64,000 bases of DNA from Ceratopteris richardii. Lineage: Eukaryota > Streptophyta > Polypodiopsida > Polypodiales > Pteridaceae. How positions within the stretch are numbered: position 1 is the first letter of the stretch; every line of letters starts with the position of its first letter. This document shows, piece by piece, positions 20,061 through 31,250 of the stretch. Under the pieces are notes generated by a model. That model saw nothing but the letters and a program-made list of their open reading frames with translations. It was not told the DNA's origin and made no database searches. Both the position numbers and the translations under genes were made by a program. Location: contig CM035407.1 in assembly GCA_020310875.1 (NCBI GenBank), positions 89,972,632 to 90,036,631 on the forward strand, read 5' to 3'.

Positions 20061-20235
20061 TTGTTTTCAACTTTGGTCTCTTGAACCCTTGCTGTCAACC
20101 TTGGTCTCTCGAACCTTTGTTTTTTGTATCTTGGCCACTTACCTACGGACTTGCCTTGCTCTCAACCTTGGTCTCTTGAGCCCTAGTTCTCAACCTTAGT
20201 ATCTTGAACCTCGTTCTCACCCATGTAAGGTATCT
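20061..20235. repeat. Degenerate minisatellite (CAACCTTGGTCTCTTGAACCC)
   Basis: The phrase CAACCTTGGTCTCTTGAAC and close variants recur about six times with irregular spacing of roughly 25-50 bases. Directly after it (20,265-20,340) the octamer TGTACCCT recurs. Noncoding. Confidence 0.75.
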
Positions 20236-20394
20236 TGGATCCTGAATCTAGTGCCTTCCCAATTGGTATGTACCCTAGCGAGCAGTACCCTGATGTACCC
20301 TAACACCATGTACCTTGGCAGGATGTACCCTACCATGCGCTGTGCCGCACCGCACCACCTTGCCCAAGCCTACTTCCTAGGGTCTGATACCGAT

Positions 20395-20545
20395 TATGGG
20401 ATTCGAACTCATGACCTATTATCTAGGAGTCTGATGGGCTAACCACTTGCCCCAAAATCCATGATTGAGGATTACCTCCTAATCCTCCCTCTTAGGGTGT
20501 GGTTCAACCATCTCCTATCAGTCATATCTTGAGTCTAACATTGTC
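20395..20545 (-). repeat. tRNA-like SINE candidate, copy 2
   Basis: On the minus strand GGGGCAAGTGGTTAGCCCA fits a tRNA D-arm/A-box, and GAGTTCGAATCCCAT, about 50 bases later, fits a T-arm/B-box (GTTCGAATC). Spacing agrees with a tRNA, and a CCTA/TAGG stem lies between them where the anticodon arm would be. Recurrence of the same sequence at 19,858 and partly at 20,751 and 59,554 marks it as a dispersed repeat. I found no poly(A) tail or target duplication, so SINE status is inference. Confidence 0.45.
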
Positions 20546-21055
20546 AACCTACACAATACACAAAGAGCATGATCTTAAATTTCCTAAGTTCTACAAACAC
20601 TATCAAACCTTGAGCTTGTGGTTGTCCATGTCACTATATATTCTATTAAAAAACATACACAAAAGTTTCTAATAACCATTTGGACTTTCACATGGATACT
20701 AATGGTAAAACATTGTTCTCTTGATTGCATGGCCTTATTCAAACCATTTTGGGCTAACCACTTGCCCCAAAATCCATGATTGAGGATTACCTCCTAATCC
20801 TCCCTCTTAGGGTGTGGTTCAACCATCTCCTATCAGTCATATCTTGAGTCTAACATTGTCGACCTACACAATACACAAAGAGCATGATCCTAAATTTCCT
20901 AAGTTCTACAAACACTATCAAACCTTGAGCTTGTGGTTGTCCATGTCACTATATATTCTATTAAAAAACATACACAAAAGTTTCTAATAACCATTTGGAC
21001 TTTCACATGGATACTAATGGTAAAACATTGTTCTCTTGATTGCATGGCCTTATTC
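20436..21055. repeat. Tandem duplication of a 315-bp unit
   Basis: The sequence from 'gggctaaccacttgcccca' at 20,436 repeats almost exactly from 20,751. The second half-unit continues into the sequence shared with 59,880-60,640. The homologous region near 59,575-59,890 carries the unit only once, so the duplication happened in this copy after the two regions separated, or was lost in the other. Confidence 0.9.
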
Positions 21056-21498
21056 TAATAAAATATGGCTATCCTCATGTATCTCACAAGCCATTTTATT
21101 TCTATCCATGGATGTAAATTTTATGTAATCTTATGATGCCTTTTCGTAACAAAAAAATTTGTATTCTCAAAGTGTTCTTGTTTTGTATTGAGCTTTATCA
21201 TAGGATGGTGGTTTTAGGCCTACAATAAGCTCAAAGGACTCAACAACATGTTGGTACTATAGATTTATGTTCATATATATAATTTTTTCTCAAATATTAA
21301 AGTTAAATATTAATAACATTACTAGTAAAATATCACACTTATTTAGGGTTCAAGACTATTATTTGAGGCATATGATTTTCATTGACCCAAAACAGTTGCT
21401 TTGGCAAGTTCATTCAACCTCATAGGGTTTCTTCTCAAGTACTTAATTTACAAACCTTATCTTATTGAGAGCTCTAGAATTCTAGTCTATCTAAAATC
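21056..21498. other. Noncoding part of duplicated segment
   Basis: AT-rich sequence with no gene seen. It is matched nearly base for base by about 59,895-60,340. Confidence 0.7.
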
Positions 21499-21735
21499 AT
21501 GAATGACAATGATCAATGTAGTCTATGCGGGTGTTTATCTTTACATGAACATTTAGAAGGAGGCTCCAATCAACATTTTTGGATTTTTGTGGCAAAGAAG
21601 CTCTTGATAACGAGATATTTGTGGGGTATTGTTTCTAGTGATTTAGCACATCATGAAGAACCTATTCAAACATGTAATAAAGCTAGAAGATTGAAACAAG
21701 TTGTGACACTTTGTCTAGTTTGTAGCTCTCTCTAG
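21499..21735 (+). pseudogene. Copia-gag-like 78-aa ORF
   Basis: The protein contains HLEGGSNQHFWIFVAKKLLI and TRYLWGIVSSDLAHHEEP, which resembles the start of copia-type gag domains ('L.G.N...W...L...L...LW.IV.G'). The homologous stretch at 60,343-60,579 keeps nearly the same residues. It is probably a gag fragment, but a short host ORF is not excluded. Confidence in family is low to moderate. Confidence 0.4.
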
Positions 21736-21789
21736 TGAAAGCTTGTTCAAAGGCTGAAATAAACAACACTAAATAGAAGGCACTACTTA

Positions 21790-22012
21790 TCATGTTCCTT
21801 TTGGATTGGGTTCTCTCTTGCAATGTATCAATTTACAAGCTCATTCACGTATAGATGATTATATACACCATTGTATTACAAGCTGGTATTGAAACCATAT
21901 TGATACCCATACTGATAGATTATGCAATGCTTTCAACCTGATTTTTTATTGGAAGCTGGTGATGGTGCATATTTGTTCTTTCTACTATTTGATCTATCTA
22001 TTCTTTCTGGAT
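21790..22012 (+). repeat. Repeat Y (~206-bp unit)
   Basis: The unit runs from 'ttttggattgggttctctcttgca' through 'atagatgattatatacacca' and 'ttgatacccatac' to 'cctgattttttattggaagc'. It recurs at 36,286-36,503, 40,292-40,565 and, in tandem, 60,640-60,982. Here it stops abruptly at 22,012 against a gypsy LTR piece. Confidence 0.85.
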
Positions 22013-23397
22013 TGGATTCTGGCTACAAGCCTACTGTAGGAAGTCACTCTATGGTGAGGATACAGATCGTGGGCTTCCCAATGGAGGGCTAATAGCACTA
22101 TAGTGTGAAGAGAGTGGCTTGGTTTTGTCATTTAGGGTGAGTCAGTGGTTTTTTCATGCTCTTTCCCTTAGAGCAAGTCTTCATACTTTGTATTGATTAG
22201 TACCAGTCTGCATCTAGATGTGTTCATTATATGGATTGGATGAATCTCTTGTATTGATGTTGTTTAGTTCTGGAGTGGCATGCTAGCCCAAAGATCAACT
22301 TTTGAGCACCTCTTTTGCCTATATTGTATCGTCTGTGTGAACTAAGGAACGGTTTCGTCCTTTACAATTGTTATTGACATTGATCTTCTCTCTCAGTGTC
22401 TCCATTTACTATACTATTATTGTGATCTGCCTGCTCATAAAAATGTTAAAGGGTATATTTCCCTAAGGAGGACCTTCCTTGAGTAGGCCAAGTATTGGAA
22501 GTGCATATTTTTTGCTCTTGTTAAAAGTGGATACCCCAGTACCTCCTCTACAGTTTGGCATGCCTGGTGGGACACTTGCATTTCTGGGAGAAGCCCGGAG
22601 GATAGTAAATAGTCCTTTTTTAGTATTTTTGCCCTATTGCATTTACAAGTAGGTACATGACCCATACACGAGCAGATAAGGAGTCTCTTTGTGTACGAAG
22701 GAGCCTTAACAAGTCATTTATATCTTCGACTAGTGAACCTAGCTCCCCTCTACCCTCCTTGAATTTATCTATGGATTTTGGTGTGACACCACTTTCAAAG
22801 GAGAAGCATAGGAGAACATTAGATTTCTCCTCAGATACGTCAGATGAACACCAGTGCAAATGGAGGATCTCTCTAATTTACTCTCCAGACTCAATATCAA
22901 GTACCCTACCTTCAAGGGACAAGCTTATGAGGATGCTGATGATCATGTGAGGAGGTTCATCTCCTTATGTCGTGGATGAGGTCTGTAGAATAGAGAGGAT
23001 GCAATGTTGGTTCTCTTCCCATCCACATTAGAAGGCCTTGCTAACAAATGGTACAGTCAATATGCATATGGCCATTTTGCTACATGGGAGGCTCTGAAGA
23101 CGGCATTCTCACAGACATTTCAACCTAGTGACTCCTCGGAAAGAGCTCTACACAAGCTCGAGAATCTAAGGCTAAGATCAGGTGAATCCCTCCATGAACT
23201 TCACACTAGGAAAAAAGCACTTGTTGCACGTCTTCCACATGCTCCAGGTGATTTCTTAGATAAAGAGTGGATAGAAAAAGCTCTGCTCAAGTCATCTCAA
23301 CAGAAGCTACGGGAGTCTCTTAGGTTGGATGCTACCCTCAATGATTTTGTTGCAGGAGCATCATGCATTGAAGAATCTAGGCAACATTTGGAAAATT
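22013..23397 (+). mobile_element. Gypsy family B fragment (LTR part and gag)
   Basis: Part of an LTR (about 22,017-22,552), a primer-site region (TTTGGCATGCCTGGTGGGAC at 22,554) and the start of gag (22,657-23,397), all matching the units at 26,905, 33,901, 45,635 and 54,437. Broken fragment. Confidence 0.9.
22657..23397 (+). pseudogene. gag: Gag fragment (gypsy B)
   Basis: Open stretches at 22,657-22,950 and 23,004-23,399 contain the family gag start (MTHTRADKESLCVRRSLNKS) and the capsid-like block FPSTLEGLANKWYSQYAYGH, FATWEALKTAFSQTFQPSDS and RLRSGESLHELHTRKKALVA. This is the retrotransposon gag capsid domain (W-YSQ and 'W..L...F...F'). The zinc-knuckle part is not present in this fragment. 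Confidence 0.85.
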
Positions 23398-24100
23398 AAA
23401 TCGACTATTTTGCTAATTGATGTACTTAGTTTTTAGAAAGTTCATTGGATAAACATTATGATTGTAGCGATCGTATCCATTGGGATAAATGTATTTTCAT
23501 ATCCAATTACATATGTCTATGCGTACCCCTTTTTTTACAAATCTCTCTTTATACTCACTTATGCAAAATCATCATTGAATTTGATCATTAAAAACGTATT
23601 AAAATCTGTGACCACATTGTAATAACTTTAATTAGATGTAGAACTAAAGTTGCATAGGGTTGGAGCATACATGAATTATGTAGATGCATAAGCCTTTGGA
23701 AACCAGCTCTAACATTATTAGGCGTTGATGAACTTGAGAAGTTATATTGGTGTCAATGCATAAGGTTAGAATTAAGTATATAGTAAGTTCCAATGTGATG
23801 TTATTGTACCTGTAAGTTGGTAATATTATATACAAGCTCAACTTTAACAAGGAAAGTTATATGTAGTGAGGAGAGTAAAAGAGGATGCCAAAATTAATAG
23901 AAGCATATTTTTCAAAAAAAATCCTAATAAATGTCCCTTGATTAGCTAAAGACCTTTCTAATGAAAAGACCTCCGGTACTATATTTTGTGAAAGTAAAAA
24001 ATGATGGTAAAGTTGTATTGCTACATAATTAACCTAGCAATAAAACTAGTAGGAGATGCTTATACAGAAAAGAGAGAATCATTGCATACAATGAATATTG
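23398..24100. other. No recognisable feature
   Basis: AT-rich, without sustained coding signal or a repeat partner in this window. A 68-aa minus-strand open frame (23,644-23,850) shows no motif and is likely chance. Confidence 0.5.
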
Positions 24101-25400
24101 ACTAAAAATCCTAGAGATAGAGCCTCAGGATTCAGGAGAGGGCACAAGTAAATTGAAAGGAAAGAACCCAAAGACACAAGCTCAAGATAATCTCGAGCAA
24201 GTATTTGTGGCAAGAACCTTATTCTTGATCAAGATCATGGACGAAGGAAAGAGAATTGAAGCCTACCACTTAGTTGACATGAAAGATTTGTTTTGAACCT
24301 TTTCACCTTCAAAAGGAGTAGGTGCTCCTTTCATAAGGATCTAGAATCTCATATCCTAAAAGATACTAGGCGTCTCAATCTATGAAGAGTCTCTCAAGAA
24401 TGAGTTTTAGATCATAACACCAAATTTGAAGGGATAGTATAAGTACCGAGGTCAACTTATGTTTGTAAATGTCATACCTAGGGTTTGTATGCTCACCCAT
24501 AAAAGACACTCAAACAATAACTTGAGATTCTTGATTACGTAGGCTCAAAGTGAATTAATAAATGCTACTCACTAAGGAGTAACTAGAATCCAGGGTCATA
24601 AGCATGATCTTTCTAAACCTAGATATAATTATTAGAAGAGCCCATTTGAAAGGAAGGTTACAATCTCATAAACTTGCCAAGTGCTTGAGGGATTCTTATG
24701 AAGGTCATGGGGATCCTTGTGACTATTTCATTGATTTCAAGAACATTGTTTGAGTAGACCAAGTGGATGATTTCTTTACACTACAAGGCCATCTGGCTCA
24801 CACTCAAAGATCTTCTCTAATGTGGTTTCAATTGCTTTGCATGGAATTGGTAGCTTAAAGTGAGAGAAATTCTTGAAAAAAGGAGTTAGGCATGAAACCT
24901 CCTTATTGATCCAAAACTTCAATCAATCAAGTTTAGAATTTATGAGATTAGTAACATCATGATTCACAAAATATATTGCAAGATATCCGCATCGTGAGTT
25001 ACCCTCCAATGAAAAGATGTTCTTATTGTTCATGGATGGATTGACAAGCAATGAAACGTGCAAGTTCATCTATGTTTGATGACTATCCACTATGGATGAA
25101 TGCATTGAGGAATGCATTGCGCTTGAAGATAATCTAGCAGAATATTTGTAGATCTCCCAAGGTTCACAAAAGGGTAGTTGCACTACCATCATGTAGCCAG
25201 ATAATTCCTTAGATCATATAGCAAACAAATTAGCTAAATGCTTGAATCTCGCACATTCCTCTAAGGATACATGTGAGGCCATCCAAACATAAACACTATA
25301 TTAATTGTGGTGGCTATCATTCAACCAATTGATGCCCAAGAAAGAATATGGGTTATTGCGTAAGCCACCACCAAATCAACGAAACATCCAATACTATCAC
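24101..25400 (+). mobile_element. Decayed gag-like retroelement relic
   Basis: Traces of a gag-type protein remain: KLAKCLRDSYEGHGDPCDYF recalls the 'G..DP..H...F' capsid motif near 24,665-24,725, and INCGGYHSTN with a following CPRK near 25,300-25,340 recalls a zinc knuckle. The part at 24,525-24,865 has an inverted copy at 1,790-2,145. It matches neither family in this window at DNA level. Very old or fast-decayed; identity is inference. Confidence 0.4.
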
Positions 25401-25975
25401 CTTGAGCACTTAATGACAAACCAGTATATAGTAGAGTGTTTGTATAATAGATAGCATGTTGTGAGTAGATTGGTAGAAAGAGGCCTTATAAATGTTAGCC
25501 CTACCCTCGCCCCACACCAAACACAGAATATCAAGAAGACCCACAACAATATCAATAATACCAATCTAGATAGTATCAAACATGAATGACAAATTGGAGC
25601 ATGCAAGGTATTGTAAGGAAAGGGAGTCATCGAGGTCCCTAATTGTGGGGACTGAAGAAGCGAGGAGTAACCCCTCTTGGGAGGTCCAAGGGGGCTAGGG
25701 AAGCCCCTAGCTGGAAGGTTCTCGAGGGGCAAATGGTCCCCATCATTGGGGTTCAGGGGCACCATCCCTAGCACAATCATAAAGGGAACATTTCATGGAT
25801 ATTCCCTATCAAAGTGAGAAATTATTCATAATTTTTAGGTCGGTTGAAATGGCCTAAGCCATGTATAGGGACTATGGAGGCCATGGCTGCACATGTTCTA
25901 CCACCCATGTATAGTTGTCCACAAAAGGCCACATCTCTCCATTAGCCTATATATAGATGATGTAGTGCCATGCAA
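25401..25975. other. No recognisable gene; G-rich stretch
   Basis: No domain or repeat partner is visible. Between 25,620 and 25,780 runs of GGGG and CCCC occur (e.g. 'aagggggctagggaagcccc'). A 127-aa minus-strand open frame across it shows no motif I recognise. Confidence 0.5.
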
Positions 25976-25997
25976 TTCTCTCTCTCTCTCTCTCTCC
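25976..25997. repeat. (TC)n microsatellite
   Basis: About eleven TC units, leading into a C-rich, pyrimidine-heavy stretch to 26,102. Confidence 0.9.
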
Positions 25998-26102
25998 ACA
26001 ACCCCCACCACCCCTTGCCACCTCTAACCCCATATCCCCTGCCACCTCCCACCTCGCAACCCCCCAGTCCCCTCCTTCCCCCACTCTCTGCAGCCCCTCG
26101 CC

Positions 26103-26585
26103 ACCTCACCTCACCTCACCTCACCACACCTCACCTCACCACACCACACCTCACCACACCTCACCTCACCTCACGTCACCTCACCTCACCACACCACACC
26201 ACACCTCACCACACCAGGCCACACCTCACGAAACCTCACCTCATCTCACCACACCACACCTCACCTCACCTCACCTCACCTCACCTCACCTCACCACACC
26301 TCACTACACCACACCACACCTCACCTCATCTCACCTCACCTCACCTCACCTCACCACACCACGCCTCACCTCACCTCACCACACCATGGCTTACCACACC
26401 ATGCCTCACATCAGCTCACCTCACCTCATCTCACCTCACCACACCACACCACACCTCACCACAACACACCACACCTCATCACACCTCACCTCACCTCACC
26501 ACACCTCACCTCACCTCACCACACCACACCACACCACGCCGCACCTCACCTCACCTCACCTCACCTCACCAAACCACATCTCACC
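26103..26585. repeat. Pentanucleotide TCACC/ACACC array
   Basis: Roughly 95 five-base units in near-perfect register, mostly TCACC and ACACC with a few variants. The G-rich minus strand reads GGTGA/GGTGT with a GG every five bases. The 223-aa Pro/His/Thr/Ser open frame across it is a by-product of the repeat, not a gene. Confidence 0.97.
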
Positions 26586-26729
26586 AGTTTTGGATGGATA
26601 TTTTGAGGAATATTTTTCAACCAAACCCTAGAGTGTTGTAGATCGTTGGAAAGCTCTCGACGAGTACTTTCCAATGGTGCAATAATAATTTTTATAATCT
26701 TGGATCAATTTTTGACCAAAAATGATTTC

Positions 26730-26815
26730 TCCCACCACTCCACCCACACCTCGTACACCCCCCACAACTTTCCACCACTCCACCCACACCTCCCACACCA
26801 CCCACCATCTCTCCT
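26730..26815. repeat. C-rich 40-bp direct repeat
   Basis: CCACCACTCCACCCACACCT occurs at 26,732 and again at 26,772, with C-rich sequence between and after. The stretch 26,586-26,729 before it shows nothing recognisable. Confidence 0.8.
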
Positions 26816-26904
26816 ACTCAAATTGTAAGGTTCAAAAGCTTCTACAAAATTTATATGAAGGATGTGCTTCTCAGGATCATTGGAATATCACGGGCGGAAC
26901 AAAA

Positions 26905-27731
26905 TGAGGATCTCAGCTTGCATGCAAAATAAGTGTAAGTGGTAAAAGTGAAAGTGGAGAAATGACTGTTGCTGCCAACCATTCATGACAATTGCATATT
27001 TTTGAGGATCCAATTCAAGAATGGTGGCATATTTGGTCTACCCCTCCAATTTTAGGCAATCAATCCGCACACGATCAGTAGACGTGAGGAATCGGCAAGG
27101 CCCTCTTGGCCTATTGGAGCCTATAAAAGCAATGGACTTGTGTTCATTTGAGGATATATACATACGTATGTACAGGGGTCCTCTCTTTGCACTCTGTGGC
27201 TACAAGCCTACTGTAGGACGTCACTCTCTGGTGAGGATAGAGAGCGTGGGCTTCTCAGTGGAGGGCTAATAGCACTATAGTGTGAAGAGAGTGGCTTGGT
27301 TTTGTCATTCAGGGTGAGTGAGTGGTATTTTCATGCTCTTTCCCTTAGAGCAAGTCTTCATAATTTGTATTGATTAGTACCAGTTTGCATCTAGATGTGT
27401 TCATTATACGGATTGGATGAATCTCTTGTATTGATGTGGTTTAGTTCTGGAGTGGCATGTTCGGTTAGAGCATCAACTTTTGAGCACCTCTTTTGCCTAT
27501 ATTGTAGTCATTTGTGTGAACTTAGGAGCGGTTTCGTCTTTTACAATTGCTATTGACATTGATCTTCTCTCTGAGTGTCTCCATTTACTATACTATTATT
27601 GTGATCTTCCTGCTCACAAAAATGTTAAAGGGTATATTTCCCTAAGGAGGACCTCCCTTGAGTAGGCAAAGTACTAGAAGTGCATATTTTCTACTCTTGT
27701 TAAAAGTGGATACCCCAGTACCTCCTTTACA
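26905..27731 (+). repeat. Left LTR, gypsy B
   Basis: Starts TGAGGATCTCAGC and ends CCTTTACA, one base before the primer-site candidate. A TATA box (CTATAAAAG, 27,121-27,129) lies about 220 bases in and marks the likely RNA start region downstream of it. Confidence 0.92.
27121..27129 (+). promoter_or_regulatory. TATA box in gypsy B LTR
   Basis: CTATAAAAG occurs at the same LTR position here and at 33,290-33,298; the copies near 45,027 and 53,826 read TATAAATG. It is the expected core promoter for Pol II transcription of the element. Confidence 0.65.
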
Positions 27732-27732
27732 G

Positions 27733-27752
27733 TTTGGCACGCCCAGTGGGAC
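27733..27752 (+). other. Candidate primer-binding site, gypsy B
   Basis: TTTGGCACGCCCAGTGGGAC follows the LTR by one base and recurs after every family B LTR in the window (22,554; 33,902; 45,636; 54,438) with small changes. It recalls the 'TTTGGCGCCCA.YGTGGG' motif of plant gypsy elements. The tRNA primer is not assigned. Confidence 0.6.
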
Positions 27753-27835
27753 ACTTGCATTTCTGGGAGAGGCCCTAAGGATAGTAAATAGTCCTTTTTC
27801 AGTATTTTTGCCCTATTGCATTTACAAGTAGGTAC

Positions 27836-29250
27836 ATGACCCATACACTAGCAGATAAGGAGCCTCTTCGTGTATGAAGGAGCCTTAACAAGTCAGCTAT
27901 ATCTTCGACTAGTGAACCAAGCTCCCCTCTACCCTCCTTGAATTTATCTATTGATTTGGGTGCGACACCACTATCAAAGGAGAATCATAGGAGAACATTA
28001 GATCTCTCCTTAGATACGTCAGATGAAACACTAGTGCAAATGGAGGATCTCTCTCATTTACTCTCCAAACTCAATATCAAGTTCCCTACCTTCAAGGGAC
28101 AAGCTTATGAGGATGCTGATGATCAGGTGAGGAGGTTCATCTCCTTATGCCGTGGACGAGGCCTACATAATAGAGAGGATGCAATGGTGGTACTCTTCCC
28201 ATCCACATTGGAAGGCCTTGCTGACAAATGGTACAGTCAATATGCAAAAGGCCATTTTGCTACATGGGAGGCTCTGAAGTCGGCATTCTCACAGAAAAGC
28301 ACTTGTTGCACGTCTTCCACATTCTCCAGGTGATTTCTTAGATAAAAAGTGGATAGAAAAAGCTTTGCCCAAGTCATCTCAACAAAAGCTACGTGAGTCT
28401 CTTAGGTTGGATGCAACCCTCAATGATTTTGTTGCAGCAGCATCATGCATTGAAGAAGCTAGGCAACATTTTGAAGGGGAGACACAACCAAATTATGTAG
28501 CAGAAGTAGATCCTATTGGCCAATTGAGGAAAGAACTGGAGGCATTGAGAATGCAACAAAACCACCAAGAAGAGAAGGTCTTTCCACCTCTGGGTCGCAA
28601 AGACTAGGAAGTAGCCCAACTTCGTGGCGACTTAGAAGATTTGCGGACTACTCAGGATATAAGAAGGCAGATTTGGTTTACAATATGTAACAACAATGGA
28701 CATTCCAATGCAAATTGTGCTAACAAGGTAAGCTATGAATTTTGTGGAAAGGATGGTCATGAAGTTAGAGACTCTTACTACCTCAAGGGTACACAACAAC
28801 GAGGTAACCCTCAAGCTTTTGATTCATATTATGCTAGTACTTTAAATGCACCTAATAGAGAGGAAAATCGTATGAGAAAGCCTCGATATAATAGGCCATT
28901 GATGTGTTATCGTTGTGGCGAGTATGGCCATATGAAAAATAGGTGTTCCCTTCCAGAAGATGCACCTCCTTGTCAACATTGTCGAGAGGCCAAGGATCAA
29001 TATACCAAAGATTTCCCAAGAAGTCATCCTCCTCCAATCCACATGATTGTAGTCTCTCCACAAGAAGAAGGTATGACCACTCAGCCTTATGTTGTTTCAT
29101 CCTCTGCAATGCCCATGATGACTAGAGCCAGACAAGCACCAGCAATCCGTAGAGAGGAACAACAAGGATTCCAGGATAAAGAGCAGGAAAAGAAGGTTGG
29201 GTGGAAAGGCCAAGCAGAAATTCAAGGAGCTTTTGAAAGGATGGCTACTT
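27836..29250 (+). pseudogene. gag: Gag with multiple zinc knuckles (gypsy B)
   Basis: The capsid-like part lies at 27,938-28,333 (FPTFKGQAYEDADDQVRRFI, FPSTLEGLADKWYSQYAKGH, FATWEALKSAFSQ). From 28,641 a 421-aa stretch holds successive zinc-knuckle-like motifs: ICNNNGHSNANC, FCGKDGHEVRD, CYRCGEYGHMKNRC and CQHCREAKDQYTKD. The equivalent region at 55,480-55,830 has the better-kept versions. A Glu/Lys/Gln-rich linker leads into protease. Gag packages RNA; four knuckles is more than the one to three seen in most plant gypsy elements. Confidence 0.85.
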
Positions 29251-29399
29251 CTTTAAGGGACCAACCAACAAGACTGCAAGAAGACACTCATGAGATAAAC
29301 ACTAAACAGATCTTGAAAGGTATTCATCACAAGGTTAGTTTGTACGAACTCATAAAGATGGATTCAAAAATTAGAAGTGACCTATTAAAGATTGTATGC

Positions 29400-29906
29400 T
29401 CTGCTGACTTGATCCAACCATCTAGCATGGATGGTTTCGTGGTTGATTTTCCCCCTGCACCCCTAGCAGACTATCAAAGCTCAAGGTTATATGTTCTTCT
29501 AAAGGATGAAGCTCTCACAGGTGTGATCATAGATGGAGGCTCTGGCATCAATTGGATGCCAGATTTCACAATGAAGAAATTGAGTTTGAACCCCACCAAG
29601 ATCGCACCGTTTAGTGTTACACTAGGAGATCAACACAGGGTTGCGCCACTTGGCATTATTGAAAAGGTATTGATGATAGTACAGGATTGTCGCTTTGTTC
29701 TGGATTTTGTTGATATTGCACTTCCACAGGACACTTCTTATTCGTTACTCCTCGGAAGACCTTGGTTGAGGCAAGCAAGAGCTTTGCAAGGTTGGGAGAG
29801 AAACAAACTGTGGATTTCAACGAGCACCAATAGCAACCTGCAGCTACATTTGGAAGAAGGATTTGACTCAGGGAAAACTACAGGGTATACTGTGGACACT
29901 AGGTAA
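29400..29906 (+). pseudogene. pol: Aspartic protease (gypsy B)
   Basis: TGVIIDGGSGINWMPDFTMK holds the active-site DGGSG; FVLDFVDIALPQDTSYSLLL and GRPWLRQARALQGWERNKLW are the flap-end and C-terminal blocks. It is in one open stretch with the zinc knuckles, as in gag-protease fusions. The DGGSG form is the same as in the nested element at 9,321-9,347. Confidence 0.88.
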
Positions 29907-31250
29907 TGCCCTCTCTACCCCAAGAAGAAGATACATTATTCAATTGGATGATGGAAAGTGCAGAGTGTTGTATGGTGGAAATCAATGAAATAGAGGAAGA
30001 AGTTGTAGATGAAGAAGTTGCAGGAAAAGGCCATGAAGTTCACAAGAAGTTGGAGAATAAGAGTTTGCAGGAGAATACAAACTTTGAAGGGGCAACAAAC
30101 ATAGAAGTATCCGGGAAGGAAAGTCATGAGCCTGAGTGCAAAGAAGATCTTCCTTTTTCGGAGATACCTCAAGGATGGACCAGAGAACATATTGAAGAAT
30201 ATAAGCTAAAGTCCAGTCCTACATACAGTGGAGATGATTTCTCAAACAAGACACGTCTCGAAACACTAGTTCAAGAAGTACATCTAGGGGATGAAGAGAG
30301 CCCTCAAGTAGTCCACTTCGCCTCCTCGCTATGGCATTATCCCCCTTTACTACAGAAGGTAACTTCTTTAATTTTTTCTTACAAAAATGTCTTTGCATTG
30401 TCCTAGATCTAACAGGGACACCAGAGGAGCTTGGATTACATGTAATACCCTTCGTGGAGGGAGCCACGACTGCAGGAAGTAGGCTGTATCAACTCAATCG
30501 AAAGTATGCAGAGGAAGTAAAGTTGGAAATTACAAAACTAGAAGAAGCAGGTATAATTGTTCCAGTAGAACATTCCAGGTGGCTTTCTTCTATCGTTATT
30601 GTACACAAGAATAATAGTCGAAAAATAAGAGTTTGCGTTGACTTTCGTGCCTTGAATTAAGTGACTGTTCAAGATGGATTTCCTCAGCCCTTCACAGAGC
30701 AAGTACTTGAGGAAGTAGTTGGTCACACTTTGTATAGCTTCATGGATGGTTTTAGTGGCTATAATCAGATAGTGATCCATGCTGATGATAGGGACAAAAC
30801 AGCCTTCGTTACTCCATGGGGCACTTATGTCTATACCCGCATGGCTTTTGGTTTGAAGAATGCACCAGCTTCATTTAATAGAACAATGTATCTAATCTTG
30901 GGCAAATGGTTGACAAACTTTCTACGCATTTTCATGGATGACTTTTCAGTATTTTCAAGCACAGATAGAAGAGAAGCAGTTCAAGATTTCCATGATGATT
31001 TGGAAAATCCAAAAGAAAACTTTGAGCAATGTCTCAAAACAGGTTGGAAATTAAATCCTACTAAATTTCATTTTTTGGTCACCAAGGGCACTCTTCTTGG
31101 TCACATAGTATCTGCCAAAGGGACAACGGTTGACCTTGCAAAGGTTACTGCTATTCTTTCGATGCCTATTCCACAAAGCCCAAAGGAAGTGAAAAGTTTT
31201 TTGGGCCATGCAGGATACCATAGAAGATTCATACGAATGTATTCCGAAAT
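29907..31250 (+). pseudogene. pol: Acidic linker and reverse transcriptase (gypsy B)
   Basis: An acidic Glu-rich stretch (29,906-30,200: EINEIEEEVVDEEVAGKGHE) precedes RT. RT blocks: VIPFVEGATTAGSRLYQLNR, EEAGIIVPVEHSRWLSSIVI, KIRVCVDFRALN, FMDGFSGYNQIVIHADDRDK, AFGLKNAPASFNRTMYLILG and IFMDDFSVFSS (catalytic FMDD, 30,931-30,948). RT copies element RNA to DNA. Several breaks. Confidence 0.9.

Noticed and set aside
20395-20460. A functional tRNA gene
   Set aside because: Box A and B fit, but acceptor and anticodon stems do not pair well and the sequence is part of a dispersed repeat.
24101-25400. A host gene encoding a CCHC zinc-finger protein
   Set aside because: The zinc-knuckle remnant and capsid-like trace fit decayed gag better, and no sustained open frame exists.
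25970-26641. 223-aa Pro/His/Thr/Ser frame
   Set aside because: It is a translation of the pentanucleotide array; a five-base period cycles through all frames without stops.
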